Shown here: piece after piece, positions 1 through 9,174 of the stretch
Position numbering within the stretch: the first letter of the stretch is position 1
Layout of the letters: each line of letters starts with the position of its first letter
DNA from: Labilithrix sp.
GTDB taxonomy: Bacteria; Myxococcota_A; Polyangia; Polyangiales; Polyangiaceae
Direction of reading: 5' to 3'
Assembly: GCA_019637175.1 (NCBI GenBank)
Contig: JAHBWD010000009.1
Span: forward strand, 62,001 to 126,000
DNA length: 64,000 bases
The notes under the pieces: generated by a model
The model's input: the letters and a program-made list of their open reading frames with translations, nothing else
What the model was told of the DNA's origin: nothing
The model's database searches: none
Translations under genes and position numbers: made by a program

Positions 1-693
1 GACGTCGGCGCACGCCTCGATCATCCTCTCGCGGTAGGACTGGCACTTCTCCTTGATGTCCGCGGGGATGTCGGTCCAGTTGTACTTCTGACCCTTCGAC
101 TCCTCGTCGAAGATCGCCGCGCGCATCGTGATGAGGTCGACGACGCCCTTGTGCTGATCTTCCTCGCCGACCGGCCACTGGATCGGGACCGGCGTGACGC
201 CGAGGCGCTCCTTGATCGAGTTGACGTTCATCTCGAAGTCGGCGCCCGTCTTGTCCATCTTGTTGACGAAGACGATGCGCGGAACGCGGAACTTGTCGGC
301 CTGGCGCCAGACCGTCTCCGTCTGGGGCTCGACGCCGTTGCCGCCGTCGAGGACCGCGACCGCGCCGTCGAGGACGCGCAGGGAGCGCTCGACCTCGATC
401 GTGAAGTCGACGTGGCCTGGGGTGTCGATGATGTTGATGCGGTGACGAACGTTGGCGTGGGGGCCCTCGCCCGGCGCCCAGAAGCAGTTCGTCGCGGCCG
501 AGGTGATCGTGATCCCGCGCTCCTGCTCCTGGACCATGTAGTCCATCGTCGCGGCGCCCTCGTGGACCTCGCCGATCTTGTAGTTGACACCCGTGTAGTA
601 GAGAACGCGCTCGGTCGTCGTCGTCTTGCCCGCGTCGATGTGGGCCATGATTCCGATGTTTCGCGTTTTCTCTAGCGGGTATTCGCGGGCCAC
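1..693 (-). CDS. fusA: Translation elongation factor G, N-terminal part (runs off the window)
   Basis: GTPase that translocates tRNA and mRNA on the ribosome. The visible 231 residues cover most of the G domain: P-loop AHIDAGKT at residues 17-24, switch region around [11 protein letters not shown] (58-68), DTPGH at 90-94 and NKMD at 144-147, all intact. The start is GTG at 693, which begins [20 protein letters not shown], the normal EF-G N-terminus, with GGAG about 7 nt upstream. The C-terminal domains lie left of the window. It is not next to rpsL-rpsG (13.9-14.8 kb), so the classical str operon is split. A promoter at 934-961 and a folded leader at 737-800 precede it. Whether it is the only EF-G gene cannot be told here. 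Confidence 0.97.
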   Translation of the reverse strand, partial: MAREYPLEKTRNIGIMAHIDAGKTTTTERVLYYTGVNYKIGEVHEGAATMDYMVQEQERGITITSAATNCFWAPGEGPHANVRHRINIIDTPGHVDFTIEVERSLRVLDGAVAVLDGGNGVEPQTETVWRQADKFRVPRIVFVNKMDKTGADFEMNVNSIKERLGVTPVPIQWPVGEEDQHKGVVDLITMRAAIFDEESKGQKYNWTDIPADIKEKCQSYRERMIEACADV

Positions 694-736
694 GGGGAGT
701 CTCCGTTCTTCTTGCGCGGGATCCAGAAACACGAAA

Positions 737-800
737 CCCTCTCTGGCCCTCCCGCTGCCGTTTTCAGCGGGCCCGGATCGTCCGGGGAGTCCAGAGAGGG
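737..800 (-). promoter_or_regulatory. Three-way-junction RNA structure in the fusA leader
   Basis: A perfect 10-bp outer stem (ccctctctgg at 737-746 pairs with 791-800) encloses two perfect hairpins: 751-757 with 765-771 (7 bp, 7-nt loop) and 772-777 with 781-786 (6 bp, 3-nt loop). It lies 44-107 nt upstream of the GTG of fusA, inside the leader expected from the promoter at 934-961. It has no U-tract, so it is not an ordinary terminator. A role as a cis-acting leader element (autoregulation or mRNA stability) is inference; I do not recognise the family. Confidence 0.55.
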
Positions 801-933
801 TGTCGGGGTACTTCTTAGCGGTGCCCAGCGGAGCCGAGGACCTGACCGAGTAACCCGATCCTTATGTCGTTTCGCACATCTGCGTTAGGCTGCCTTTTCC
901 CGGAGACGTGGGCTTCTCACAGGAGGGGCCGGC

Positions 934-961
934 TTTCTACCAAGGGAACCAGGGAAGTCAA
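934..961 (-). promoter_or_regulatory. Probable sigma-70-type promoter of fusA
   Basis: Read on the minus strand, TTGACT (956-961) and TAGAAA (934-939) are separated by 16 bp, a good match to -35 and -10 elements. Transcription would start near 927, giving fusA a leader of about 235 nt that contains the folded element at 737-800. It overlaps the upstream region of the divergent lipoprotein gene at 988. Confidence 0.55.
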
Positions 962-987
962 GACGTTGCGACGGAAGGGGTGAGGCC

Positions 988-1421
988 ATGAAGACGAAAG
1001 CGCTGCTGCTCGTGACCGCCATTTGCGCCGCGGGCTGCGAGAAGAAGGACGACGAGGCCGCCGCCGCGGCGGTGGCCGCAAGCGCGAGCGCGGCCGTGGC
1101 CGCGGCCCTCGCAGCGCCGCGGCCGCTCCCGGCCGAGACCGCGCCGGCGGCCGCGCCGGGTACGACCGTCGCGACGGCGGCGACGCCCGCGAGGCCGCGG
1201 CGCCGCCGGCGAATGCCGCGGCAACCGGCGGACCGGACGCGAGCACGGTCATCACGAACGCGGCGGGCGACAAGAAGGTGGCCGTCACGACCAGCCCGAC
1301 CGGAGCGGCGCTCAACCTCCAGAACGACGCCGGCACCGGATCGGTCACGCAGGGCGCCGGAGGCACGACGATCACCGGCAAGAGCGGCAAGAGCATCACC
1401 ATCCCCGGCATGGCCAGGTGA
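988..1421 (+). pseudogene. Small Ala-rich lipoprotein gene broken by a frameshift
   Basis: The first frame encodes a lipoprotein signal peptide with lipobox (MKTKALLLVTAICAAGCEKK) and an Ala/Pro-rich stretch. From about 1190 that frame turns into Arg-rich nonsense, while the -1 frame carries a plausible mature domain (ASTVITNAAGDKKVAVTT ... SITIPGMAR) that stops at 1421. One missing base between roughly 1150 and 1200, in a run of GCC/GCG repeats, would restore a protein of about 144 residues. It may be a real mutation or a sequence error. The start is supported by a purine-rich GGAAGGGGTGAGG just before the ATG. Function unknown. Confidence 0.6.
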
Positions 1422-1470
1422 GCGCGCTCTTGTCCCGCTCGCCCGCGGACGCGTAACGTCGCTGATCCGC

Positions 1471-3258
1471 ATGGCTCAGCGTGACCTCCAGGCCGAGTCG
1501 CCTCCGGCGGCCGAGGGCGCGACGGCGCGACGGCCGCCGCGCGCGCGCCTCGGATCGGCGATCCTGCGCGCCGCGCGCAGCCCCAAGGCGCGGCTCGCGA
1601 TCGTTCGGCGCGCGCTCGTCCCGCTGCTGCTCGCGCTCGTTCCCTTCTTCTGGGTCGCGGACGCGACGCACCGCTCGGCGCTGACGACGCTCGGCCGCGA
1701 TCAAGGGATCTTCCAGTACATCGGCTGGGCCGTCGGCCAAGGCGAGGTCGACTACCGCGACATCCGCGACGTCAACGGACCCCTCGTCCATTTGATCCAC
1801 AAGATCCTGCTCGCGTTGGGCGGCGCCGACGAGCACCGCTTCCACGTGCTCGAGCTCTTCGCGACGGGCGTCTCGTTCGCGTTCGTGGGCGCGTGCCTCC
1901 CCAGCCTCGTCGCGCGCCGCAAGCCGCGCGGCTACGAGCGCGCGGCGTGGGCCGCCGCCGCGTGGGTCGTGCTCGGCGCGCAGTATCACCTCTACCTCTA
2001 TTGGAACCAGGCGCAGCGCGAGAGCTTCTGCGACTGGTTCCTCCTGCCGAGCCTCGCGCTCCAGCTCGTGCGCCCGGCGCGCGAAGCGAGGGCCGCGTCG
2101 CGGCGCATCGTCGCGATCGCCGCGCTCTCGACGATCACGTGGTTCGGCAAGCCGAGCTTCGTCCTCTTCACCGTGATGCAGCTCGGCGTGCTCCTGATCG
2201 ATCGCGAGGTCACGCTCTCCGCGAAGCAGAAGATCGCGCGCTTCGCCCTCGGCGGCGCGCTCGGCGCCGCGATCCCGATCGCGTATCTGCTCCGCTGGGG
2301 CGACATCGGCGCGTTCGCGCGGATCACGTTCATCGACGTTCCACAGATCTACCGCTTCATCTGGGCGAAGAGCGCGCAGGAGATCTTCGGCGAGGAAGGC
2401 CCGCTCAAGGTCGCCGCCGCAGGGCTCGCGGCCGCCGCGCTGCTCATCGGCCTCGTCGCGACGCGCGAGCTGCCGCGCCGCGTGCTCGTCGTCGCGCTCG
2501 CGCCGCTCTGCGGGATCGTCAACGTCGTCGTTCAGCACAAGGGCTTCGGCTACCACTTCCATCCCGTCACGGCGACGACCCACTTCGGCTTCCTGATCGT
2601 GGTCGCGATGCTCTGGGAGCGCTTCCGCGGCGCGCCGCGCAAGCGGCCGCTCGGGCGCCACGCCGCTGTCGTCGTGGCGGTGGCCTACGCGCTCGAGGTG
2701 ACGTCGAGCATGAAGGGCTCGCCGCACATCAGGAACGTCTGGATCCTCGCGGGCGGCGAGACGCCCGAGCGGCGGATGACCGAGGAGTACTTCAACAGCT
2801 TCAAGAGCCACGACTTCTTTCCCTGGGAGATGCGCCTCGGCGCCTCCTGGCTGCGATCGAACACGTCGCCCGACGCGCGCGTGCAGGTCTACGGCATGGA
2901 CCCGTACATCCTCTTCCTCGCGCAACGGCGGAGCGCCACGCCGTACATCTACGCGTACGACCTGAACGACGACGCCGCGCTCGAGGGCGGGTGGTCGAAT
3001 CGGCCGACCGAGCGCGACGTCGCGCGCATCAAGGCCGCGCGCGACGCGCACGAGCACGACATGCTCACGCGCCTGCGCGCGGCGCCGCCGGAGGCGTTCG
3101 TCTTCATCGACAAGTCTCCGCTCATCTCCTACCAAGACGCGATGGAAGACTTCCGCCACTGCTGCAAGGAGAGCGCGGAGTGGGTGGCGTCGAACTATCA
3201 CCAGGCGCAATCGTTCGGCGAAGTGCACGTGTGGCTGCGCGACGACCTTCGCCGCTGA
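1471..3258 (+). CDS. GT-C type polytopic membrane glycosyltransferase (ArnT/PMT-like)
   Basis: About 595 residues with a short Arg-rich cytoplasmic N-terminus and roughly ten hydrophobic segments. The first large loop, RDQGIFQYIGWAVGQGEVDY followed by RDIRDVNGP, resembles the acidic loop of GT-C enzymes that use polyprenyl-phosphate sugars (glycosyltransferase family 39/PMT_2 type). Such enzymes transfer one sugar to a lipid, glycan or protein on the periplasmic face. The frame is open further upstream but runs through the broken lipoprotein; ATG 1471 begins the sensible protein. The next gene starts inside its 3' end, suggesting co-expression with a second GT-C enzyme. The acceptor is unknown. 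Confidence 0.75.
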   Translation: MAQRDLQAESPPAAEGATARRPPRARLGSAILRAARSPKARLAIVRRALVPLLLALVPFFWVADATHRSALTTLGRDQGIFQYIGWAVGQGEVDYRDIRDVNGPLVHLIHKILLALGGADEHRFHVLELFATGVSFAFVGACLPSLVARRKPRGYERAAWAAAAWVVLGAQYHLYLYWNQAQRESFCDWFLLPSLALQLVRPAREARAASRRIVAIAALSTITWFGKPSFVLFTVMQLGVLLIDREVTLSAKQKIARFALGGALGAAIPIAYLLRWGDIGAFARITFIDVPQIYRFIWAKSAQEIFGEEGPLKVAAAGLAAAALLIGLVATRELPRRVLVVALAPLCGIVNVVVQHKGFGYHFHPVTATTHFGFLIVVAMLWERFRGAPRKRPLGRHAAVVVAVAYALEVTSSMKGSPHIRNVWILAGGETPERRMTEEYFNSFKSHDFFPWEMRLGASWLRSNTSPDARVQVYGMDPYILFLAQRRSATPYIYAYDLNDDAALEGGWSNRPTERDVARIKAARDAHEHDMLTRLRAAPPEAFVFIDKSPLISYQDAMEDFRHCCKESAEWVASNYHQAQSFGEVHVWLRDDLRR

Positions 3259-4541
3259 GCGCCTCGCGCGGCGCTTCTGGACGCGCGCGCAGACGCGCGC
3301 TCGGCCTCGGGCAGATCGCCGTCGCGCTCGCGTGCGTCTTCGCGCTCTCGCTCGAGTGGCCGACGATCCGCGACTTCGTTCTCGCGATCGATCACGGCGA
3401 GGTCTTCTTCGCCGACTTCGTCAACCACTACTACCCGACCGTCGCGGAGAGCCTCCGAAGTGGCGCGCCCGCCGGCGGCTTCTTCTACCCCGCGGGCTTC
3501 GCCGCGCTGCTCTCGCCGCTCGCGCTCTTCGGTCCCGCGTCGGCGAAGATCGCGTGGGCCGTCGTGCAGCTCGCTTGCCTGGCGTTCGCCGCGATCGTGC
3601 TCGTGCGCGAGGCCGCGCCCGCGAGGCCCGCGCTCGCGATCGTCGGCACCGCGCTCACGATGACGAGCGTTCCGGTGCTCCACAACCTCAAGTGGGGACA
3701 GGTGAGCCTGCCGATCCTCGCCGCCACCGGCGGCGCGTTCGTGCTCTACGCGCGCAAGCGAAGACCGAACGCGATCGCCGCGCTCCTCGGCGTCGCCGCG
3801 GGGATCAAGGGCTATCCCGTCGTGTTCGTCGCGTGGCTCGTCGCGCGGAGAGACGCGCGGCTCGCGCTGCGCGCGCTCGGCGCGTGCGCGATCGCGCTCG
3901 TCGTGCTGCCCGCGATCGTCATGGGGCCTTCGCACGCGCTCTTCTTCCAGCGCGTCTCGACCGGCGCCGTGATGGGCGCGTCCGACGGCGTGCTCCGCGA
4001 CTTCAACTCGCAGTACGCCCCGGCGGTGATCGGCCGGCACCTGGGTGGATGGGACGCGACCCCCGCGGACGTCCGCGCCTACGCGAGCCTCGCGTCGATG
4101 GCCGCGATCGTCGCCATCGCCGCGCTCGTCGCGCTCGTCGCGCGCTCGACCGCGACGTCGATCGCGGCTCATCGCGACGCGCTCGCGTTCGTGCTCATCG
4201 CGTGCTCGATCCCATTCTGGCTCCGCACGAGCTGGTCGCACTACTTCGTGCACCTCCCGATGGCGCAGATCCTGGTGACCGGCATGCTCGCCGAGCGCGG
4301 GCGCTGGCGCGACATGGCGATGATCGTCCTGCTCGTCGCGCCGAGCGTGTTCCTGTCGAACGTGGCCGGCCTCTTCGCGACCAAAGGCTGGTGGTACTAC
4401 GCCAACGCCGGGAGCCTCTTCGCGGCGAACGGGCTCACCCTCCTCGCGCTCGCCGGCGTCGTCGTCGACGCGCACGTGTCCGCCTCTCTCTCCAATCTTC
4501 TCCTCTCGCGGAAGGTCCGGCGCGCTACGATGCGATCGTGA
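3231..4541 (+). CDS. GT87-like (DUF2029) membrane mannosyltransferase-type protein
   Basis: About 436 residues and around ten membrane segments. Features typical of the GT87 family include the early loop DFVNHYYPTVAE with FFYPAGFAALLSPLALFGP, the LKWGQVSLPI segment and the AAGIKGYPVVFVAW segment. The family uses polyprenyl-phosphate sugars to extend lipid-linked or envelope glycans. The best start is GTG 3231, which overlaps the end of the preceding glycosyltransferase by 28 bp; no other start lies before the first membrane helix. Its stop overlaps the next gene's start as GTGA. Substrate not predictable. Confidence 0.75.
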   Translation: MAARRPSPLSASRGASGRARRRALGLGQIAVALACVFALSLEWPTIRDFVLAIDHGEVFFADFVNHYYPTVAESLRSGAPAGGFFYPAGFAALLSPLALFGPASAKIAWAVVQLACLAFAAIVLVREAAPARPALAIVGTALTMTSVPVLHNLKWGQVSLPILAATGGAFVLYARKRRPNAIAALLGVAAGIKGYPVVFVAWLVARRDARLALRALGACAIALVVLPAIVMGPSHALFFQRVSTGAVMGASDGVLRDFNSQYAPAVIGRHLGGWDATPADVRAYASLASMAAIVAIAALVALVARSTATSIAAHRDALAFVLIACSIPFWLRTSWSHYFVHLPMAQILVTGMLAERGRWRDMAMIVLLVAPSVFLSNVAGLFATKGWWYYANAGSLFAANGLTLLALAGVVVDAHVSASLSNLLLSRKVRRATMRS

Positions 4542-5362
4542 GGTGGAGAGCGAGCGTCGTCGTCGCCGTCTCGCTCGGGGCGTGCAACCTCTTCGATCCG
4601 CTCGACGATCTGACCGGCGGAGACGCGGCGGCGCCCGCCGAGATCGACGCGGGCGTCGATCAGAGCGCGCCGGTCGATGCCGGCGGCGAGGCGGAGCCGC
4701 CGTGCAAGGTGTCGCCCTACGAGGGCGGCAAGATCACCGAGGGGTTCCTCTGCGGCGTCGGCGGCTGCCGCAAGCGGCTCACGGGTCCCGACTGCAGGGT
4801 CGAGACGGTCGACGGCGGCAAGCAGAGCCCGTGCGCGACCGCGTTCCCGGTCGAGACGCCGGGCAACGGCGCCGACGACAACTGCGACGGCGTCGTCGAC
4901 GAGGGCTACGCCAGCGCGAGCGCGTACGCCGGCCTCTCGTGCAGGGGGTGCGCGTACGGCACCGACATGCAGCGCCTCGCCGACGGAACGCTCCAAACGG
5001 CGGGCGGCGTGAACAACCGCGACGCCGGGAGGAACACCGCCGACTGCATCAACTCGACGCTCTGCTCCCTCGGCGCCGCGGCGTGGATGCGAAATGTCTC
5101 GCGCATGAACTGCACGAGCTACTGCGCGAGCATCGGCGGAACGTGCCGGCCGGCGTGCTCGACCGACGTCACCGTGTGCAACGGGCCCGCGGTGGGCGTC
5201 GGGTTCGGGACGTACGCCAACGACTACCGGTGCACGGTCCCGGCGGGCCACCCCTCGGGCGTCCCCGCGGGAACGCCGCTCACCGGCGACTGCAACAAGA
5301 CGTTCCCCGGCGTCATCGATCCGAGCGTCGACTTCAACTACGCCTGCTGCTGCGAGCTCTGA
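4538..5362 (+). CDS. Cys-rich lipoprotein with MopE-type putative metal-binding motif
   Basis: A 274-residue lipoprotein with signal peptide and lipobox SLGAC, an Asp/Ala-rich linker, then a secreted domain with many cysteines. NGADDNCDGVVDEG (from about residue 110) matches the repeated 'VDNDCDG.VDE' motif of MopE-like proteins of Gram-negative and myxobacterial surfaces, thought to bind metal. The C-terminus ends CCCEL, and Cys pairs such as SCRGC and CTSYCASIGGTC suggest disulfides. The GTG start overlaps the upstream stop (GTGA), so translation is probably coupled to the glycosyltransferases; it could be a partner or substrate (inference). Confidence 0.7.
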   Translation: MRWRASVVVAVSLGACNLFDPLDDLTGGDAAAPAEIDAGVDQSAPVDAGGEAEPPCKVSPYEGGKITEGFLCGVGGCRKRLTGPDCRVETVDGGKQSPCATAFPVETPGNGADDNCDGVVDEGYASASAYAGLSCRGCAYGTDMQRLADGTLQTAGGVNNRDAGRNTADCINSTLCSLGAAAWMRNVSRMNCTSYCASIGGTCRPACSTDVTVCNGPAVGVGFGTYANDYRCTVPAGHPSGVPAGTPLTGDCNKTFPGVIDPSVDFNYACCCEL

Positions 5363-5486
5363 GCCGCGACGCGCGGCTAACCGCGGTGTGATCGAATCGT
5401 TCTCACCGTGGCCCAGCCACGTGGCACACCGATCGACGCGCGCGCGGGAAAAGCCGCGCGGCACGACCGTTGCGACGACCCGCGTC

Positions 5487-7817
5487 ATGCGGTCCTTCCA
5501 CGCCTGTCTCCCGGTCTTCTTCCTGGTGCCTTCCTTGCTCGGGGGTTGCGCCGAGCCCACCGACGCCGAGCTCACCGACGAGCAGTCGGCGGCGCTCGCG
5601 TCGGACGACGAGCTGTCTTTTCTCCGCCGCGCGCACGCCACCTACGTCGCGGGCGCGACCGATGCGCAGTTCGCGCCGCTCCGCGACGTCGGCACGGGAG
5701 AGAATCGCTTCACGCTCAAGAGCAGCTACTACCGCACGACGTGCTCGCTCGCGCTCGCGGGCGCGGTGATCGCGCGCAAAGACGGCGTCGCGCCCAGCCC
5801 GATGGTGACGACGTGGATCCGCGAAGCGATCCGCGAGTACGCCGAGCTCGGTCGCGACGCGTGGGGCCACCACGTGAAGCTCGCGCCCGCGGTCGACTGC
5901 ATGCTCGCCGCTTCCGTAGCGAAGCCGTTCCTCGCGAGGGCCGATCTCGACGCGCTTCGAAGCGCGGTCATCGGCGTCGCGAGCGCGGTCTACGCGGGCG
6001 AGCCGGGCAAGAGCCGGATCGCGCCGGCGGATCTGCGCAAGGTCGGCCGCGCGCTGCCGGGCAACACGCAAGCCGAGGAGGCCGCGCTCGGCGCCGACTT
6101 CTTCTACCTCGCGAGCCGCCTCGCCGTGCCCCAGGGCGACGCGCGCGGCGCCGCCTGGCGCGAGCGCGCCGATCTCCTGTTCCGCTACGCGGGGATGCTG
6201 CCCGCGCGCGGCGCGACCTACGACGGCGAGCCGTTCCGCCGATCGGGGAAGAACGATCGCCCGCTCGGCGCCGACGAGACCGTCGTCACCAACCACGGCC
6301 TCGAGGTCAGCCCCTACTACAGCCTCGGCGCGCTGCTCTCGTACGCCGACGCGTTCGCGGTCGCGCGCGCGACGAACGAGCCGCTCGGCCTCCCGCCGGG
6401 GATCACGAAGGATCGCCGAGCGATCAGCGACGGCGTGCGCACCGGCGAGCAGCTCGGCGTGCGCGACGTCGTCGCCGGCGGACTTCGCTTCGTCGATCGA
6501 TCGACCTTCGGGTTCACCGGCGCCTACCGCTGGGTGGGTGAAGACCTGAGCGGCGATCAGCGCCTCGACTACGCCACGCAGTCGCACACGATCCCGCGAC
6601 ATCCGCCGGGCTGGCCGCTCCTGATCCCCACGACGGGCACCGGACGCGGCGCGCCCGCGGGCAGCGGCACGGTCTCGCAGTTCTTCGACCCGCTGACCGC
6701 GAGCGTGAAGGGCTACCAGATCAACGGCGGCGAGATCCGCGCGTTCGAGTGCGCGAACGAACCGCGCGGATGGACGTGCCGCGCGCGATACCGGAGCGCG
6801 CTCTCGACGCTCTTCGCGAGCCTCGATCACCGCGAGCGCTTCGGCGGGCACGCGATCCCCGGATCGAACGTGAACGCCATGCCCCAATGGTTCGACGCCG
6901 CGGGGACGCTCCACACCGAGGTCTTCTCCGGCGGTCGCGTGTGGCGCTACACGTGCGCCGGGGCCACGGCCGCGAGCCGCCGCTGCGCCGCGGCGGAGTC
7001 GGTCGATCTCGCGACGCACTACGCGCGCTTCGGCTTCACGCCGAGCACGATGCCGCCGGCGTCGGGCGTCGACGCCGCCTCGGCGTTCATCCACGTCGAC
7101 GGCACGGGGCGCCGCTACTGGACGAAGGGCAACCGCATCTGGCGCGCGCGATGCGACGCGAGCTTCCGCGGATGCACCGCCACGTCGGACACGCTCGCGG
7201 GTCAGTTCGCGAGCCTCTCGTTCTCGCCCGCGCTTCCGACCGACGCGATCGACGCGCTGACGCAGATCGTGCAGAACGGCGTGCTCTCCACGTACGTCTT
7301 CAAGGGCGACCGCGTGTGGAAGTACGACTGCACCGCGACGTCGTGCGCGCCGCGCTTCACGCAGACGACGTTCGATCAGTGGCGCGCCATCACGAACCAG
7401 GAGCTGTGGGCCTACGGCACGACGGCGATCCTGAAGGGCGTCACCGACTGGGGCGTGCAAGCCACGATGATGAACTCGGCGTTCGCGCTGGCGAACGTCC
7501 TCGGCGTCGACGACGGCGCGTACGCGCAGCTCCTCACGCGGCAGCGCGGCGCCGCGCTCGGCCTCGGCGCGCGCACGCTGCTCCCTTCGTTCTTCGACGA
7601 CGCGTCGGGCGCCTTCGGCTACGGCGCGTTCCGCGGCGCGAAGTCGGCCGCGGTCCACGGACCGCTCCACACGCTCCAAGACGGCTGGGAGCGCCGATTC
7701 TTCACGCCCGCCGAGCGGCTCAACAGCTACACGTGGATGAACGCGTTCGCCGCGCGCAACCACGCGGTGGCGTACATGCTGGCGAGCGGCCAGAGGTACG
7801 TCGCGCCGCTCTTCTGA
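5487..7817 (+). CDS. Large lipoprotein with helical N-terminal domain and hemopexin-like repeats
   Basis: 776 residues. ATG 5487 gives a lipoprotein signal (MRSFHACLPVFFLVPSLLGGC); an in-frame start at 5388 would bury it. Residues about 45-400 look alpha-helical with a late TNHGLEVSPYYSLG segment, reminiscent of polysaccharide-lyase toroids, but I cannot assign a family. The C-terminal half has at least three blade-like repeats: GGRVWRYTC, KGNRIWRARC and YVFKGDRVWKYDC, matching the hemopexin 'yvFkGdryWrYd' pattern, each followed by a conserved Cys. Probably a secreted or surface glycan- or protein-binding protein. Convergent with the FHA regulator gene 7 bp downstream. Confidence 0.65.
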   Translation: MRSFHACLPVFFLVPSLLGGCAEPTDAELTDEQSAALASDDELSFLRRAHATYVAGATDAQFAPLRDVGTGENRFTLKSSYYRTTCSLALAGAVIARKDGVAPSPMVTTWIREAIREYAELGRDAWGHHVKLAPAVDCMLAASVAKPFLARADLDALRSAVIGVASAVYAGEPGKSRIAPADLRKVGRALPGNTQAEEAALGADFFYLASRLAVPQGDARGAAWRERADLLFRYAGMLPARGATYDGEPFRRSGKNDRPLGADETVVTNHGLEVSPYYSLGALLSYADAFAVARATNEPLGLPPGITKDRRAISDGVRTGEQLGVRDVVAGGLRFVDRSTFGFTGAYRWVGEDLSGDQRLDYATQSHTIPRHPPGWPLLIPTTGTGRGAPAGSGTVSQFFDPLTASVKGYQINGGEIRAFECANEPRGWTCRARYRSALSTLFASLDHRERFGGHAIPGSNVNAMPQWFDAAGTLHTEVFSGGRVWRYTCAGATAASRRCAAAESVDLATHYARFGFTPSTMPPASGVDAASAFIHVDGTGRRYWTKGNRIWRARCDASFRGCTATSDTLAGQFASLSFSPALPTDAIDALTQIVQNGVLSTYVFKGDRVWKYDCTATSCAPRFTQTTFDQWRAITNQELWAYGTTAILKGVTDWGVQATMMNSAFALANVLGVDDGAYAQLLTRQRGAALGLGARTLLPSFFDDASGAFGYGAFRGAKSAAVHGPLHTLQDGWERRFFTPAERLNSYTWMNAFAARNHAVAYMLASGQRYVAPLF

Positions 7818-7824
7818 GGGGCCT

Positions 7825-9174
7825 TCACTCGCCGCCGCTGCGGGATCGGATGACGTAGAAGTAGCGGCGCCCGATCCCGCTCGCCTCGGCGGCCTTCGTC
7901 ACGTTGCCGCCGTGCTCGGCGAGCGCCTGGTCGGTGTAGCGCCGCTCGAACTCGAAGACGACGCGCTCGCGCGCGCGCGCGAACGGCTGCCGCTCGGCGA
8001 GGACGCGATCGATGATGTCGCCGCTCGTCGCGCGCTCGGCGCGCGGCGGGAGCGAGTCGGCGAGGTCGCCCAGCGCGAGCCGCCGCGCGACGTGGTTGTG
8101 GAGCTCGCGCACGTTGCCCGGCCACGGATAGTCTTCGCGCCCGGCGAGCAGATCGGGCGGCAGCTCGTGCTCGCGTCCGCCGAGCTTCGTCCAGAACGAT
8201 CGCGCGAGCAGCGGGACGTCGTCGCGTCGATCGCGGAGCGCCGGCAGCTCGATGCGCGCGACGACGAGGCGGAAGTACAGATCGTCGCGGAAGCGCCCTT
8301 CCTGGATCTCCTTCTCCAGATCGCGGCGCGTCGCGCTGATGATGCGCACGTTCGTGTCGATCCACTTCGCGCCGCCGACGCGCTGCACCTGCGCGCCTTG
8401 CAGCGCGCGCAGGAGCTTGGCCTGGAGGGAGATGTCGAGGTCGCCGATCTCGTCGATGAAGAGCGTTCCGCCGTGCGCGAGCTCGAAGACGCCGGGCCGA
8501 GCGGTCACCGCGCCGGTGAACGCGCCCTTCTCGTGGCCGAAGAGCGCCGCCTCGAGGAGGTTCGGCGCGACGGTCGTGCAGTCGAAGATCACGAACGGGC
8601 CGCCCGCGCGGCCGCTGCTCGCGTGCAGCGACTCGGCGAGGACCTCCTTGCCCGTGCCCGTCTCGCCCTCGATGAGCACGGGCACGTCGGAGGCGGCGAT
8701 GCGCTGGCAGAGCGGGTACAGGCGCCGCATCGGCACGCTCGCGCCGATCATCGAGCCGAAGCGGACCATCGCAGGCGCGCGCGAAGGCTTGGGCACGCCC
8801 GTCGTGTCGACGCGGAGCCGCGTGTCGCCGATCGTGATCGTCTCGCCGCCGCGCAGGATCGCCGAGCCGACGCGCACGGTGTCGACCCAGGTGCCGTTGG
8901 TCGAGTCGAGATCGTCGACCGCGAGCCCGGCGCCGGTGACCGAGAGCGCGACGTGACGGCGCGAGACGAGCGGGTCCGCGAGCCTGATCCGGCAGACCTC
9001 GCTCGTGCCGACGTACGTCCGGCAAGGCTCGGCGCCGCCGATCACCCAGCTCGCGCCCGCCGACGGCCCGTTCGAGACCGTCACGACGAAGTCGGTGAGC
9101 TCGTCTTCGTGGGTCGCGCCCGCGCGCACCGCGGTGCCCACCTCGAAGCCGGGACGATCGGATCGCTCGCTCAT
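7825..9174 (-). CDS. FHA-domain sigma-54-dependent transcriptional activator
   Basis: 449 residues. FHA domain at about 35-120 (VSRRH at 70-74 and [10 protein letters not shown] at 88-97), then an AAA+ sigma-54 activator domain with Walker A GETGTGKE (170-177), GAFTGA loop (217-222) and Walker B LFIDE (238-242), and a C-terminal Fis-type helix-turn-helix ([20 protein letters not shown]). There is no receiver domain, so activity is probably controlled by phosphothreonine binding to the FHA domain. This fits the coupled kinase gene: the start overlaps the stop of the PEGA-like gene by 4 bp, and that gene overlaps the kinase. I did not find a convincing -24/-12 promoter target in the window. Confidence 0.9.
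   Translation of the reverse strand: MSERSDRPGFEVGTAVRAGATHEDELTDFVVTVSNGPSAGASWVIGGAEPCRTYVGTSEVCRIRLADPLVSRRHVALSVTGAGLAVDDLDSTNGTWVDTVRVGSAILRGGETITIGDTRLRVDTTGVPKPSRAPAMVRFGSMIGASVPMRRLYPLCQRIAASDVPVLIEGETGTGKEVLAESLHASSGRAGGPFVIFDCTTVAPNLLEAALFGHEKGAFTGAVTARPGVFELAHGGTLFIDEIGDLDISLQAKLLRALQGAQVQRVGGAKWIDTNVRIISATRRDLEKEIQEGRFRDDLYFRLVVARIELPALRDRRDDVPLLARSFWTKLGGREHELPPDLLAGREDYPWPGNVRELHNHVARRLALGDLADSLPPRAERATSGDIIDRVLAERQPFARARERVVFEFERRYTDQALAEHGGNVTKAAEASGIGRRYFYVIRSRSGGE

Noticed and set aside
60..90. TGGCAC-like sigma-54 half-site and similar matches elsewhere
   Set aside because: Inside fusA coding sequence, without a properly spaced -12 element; no intergenic -24/-12 site found.
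988..3258. Single 756-residue fusion protein
   Set aside because: The joint is Arg-rich nonsense; the lipoprotein continues in another frame and the glycosyltransferase has its own start at 1471.
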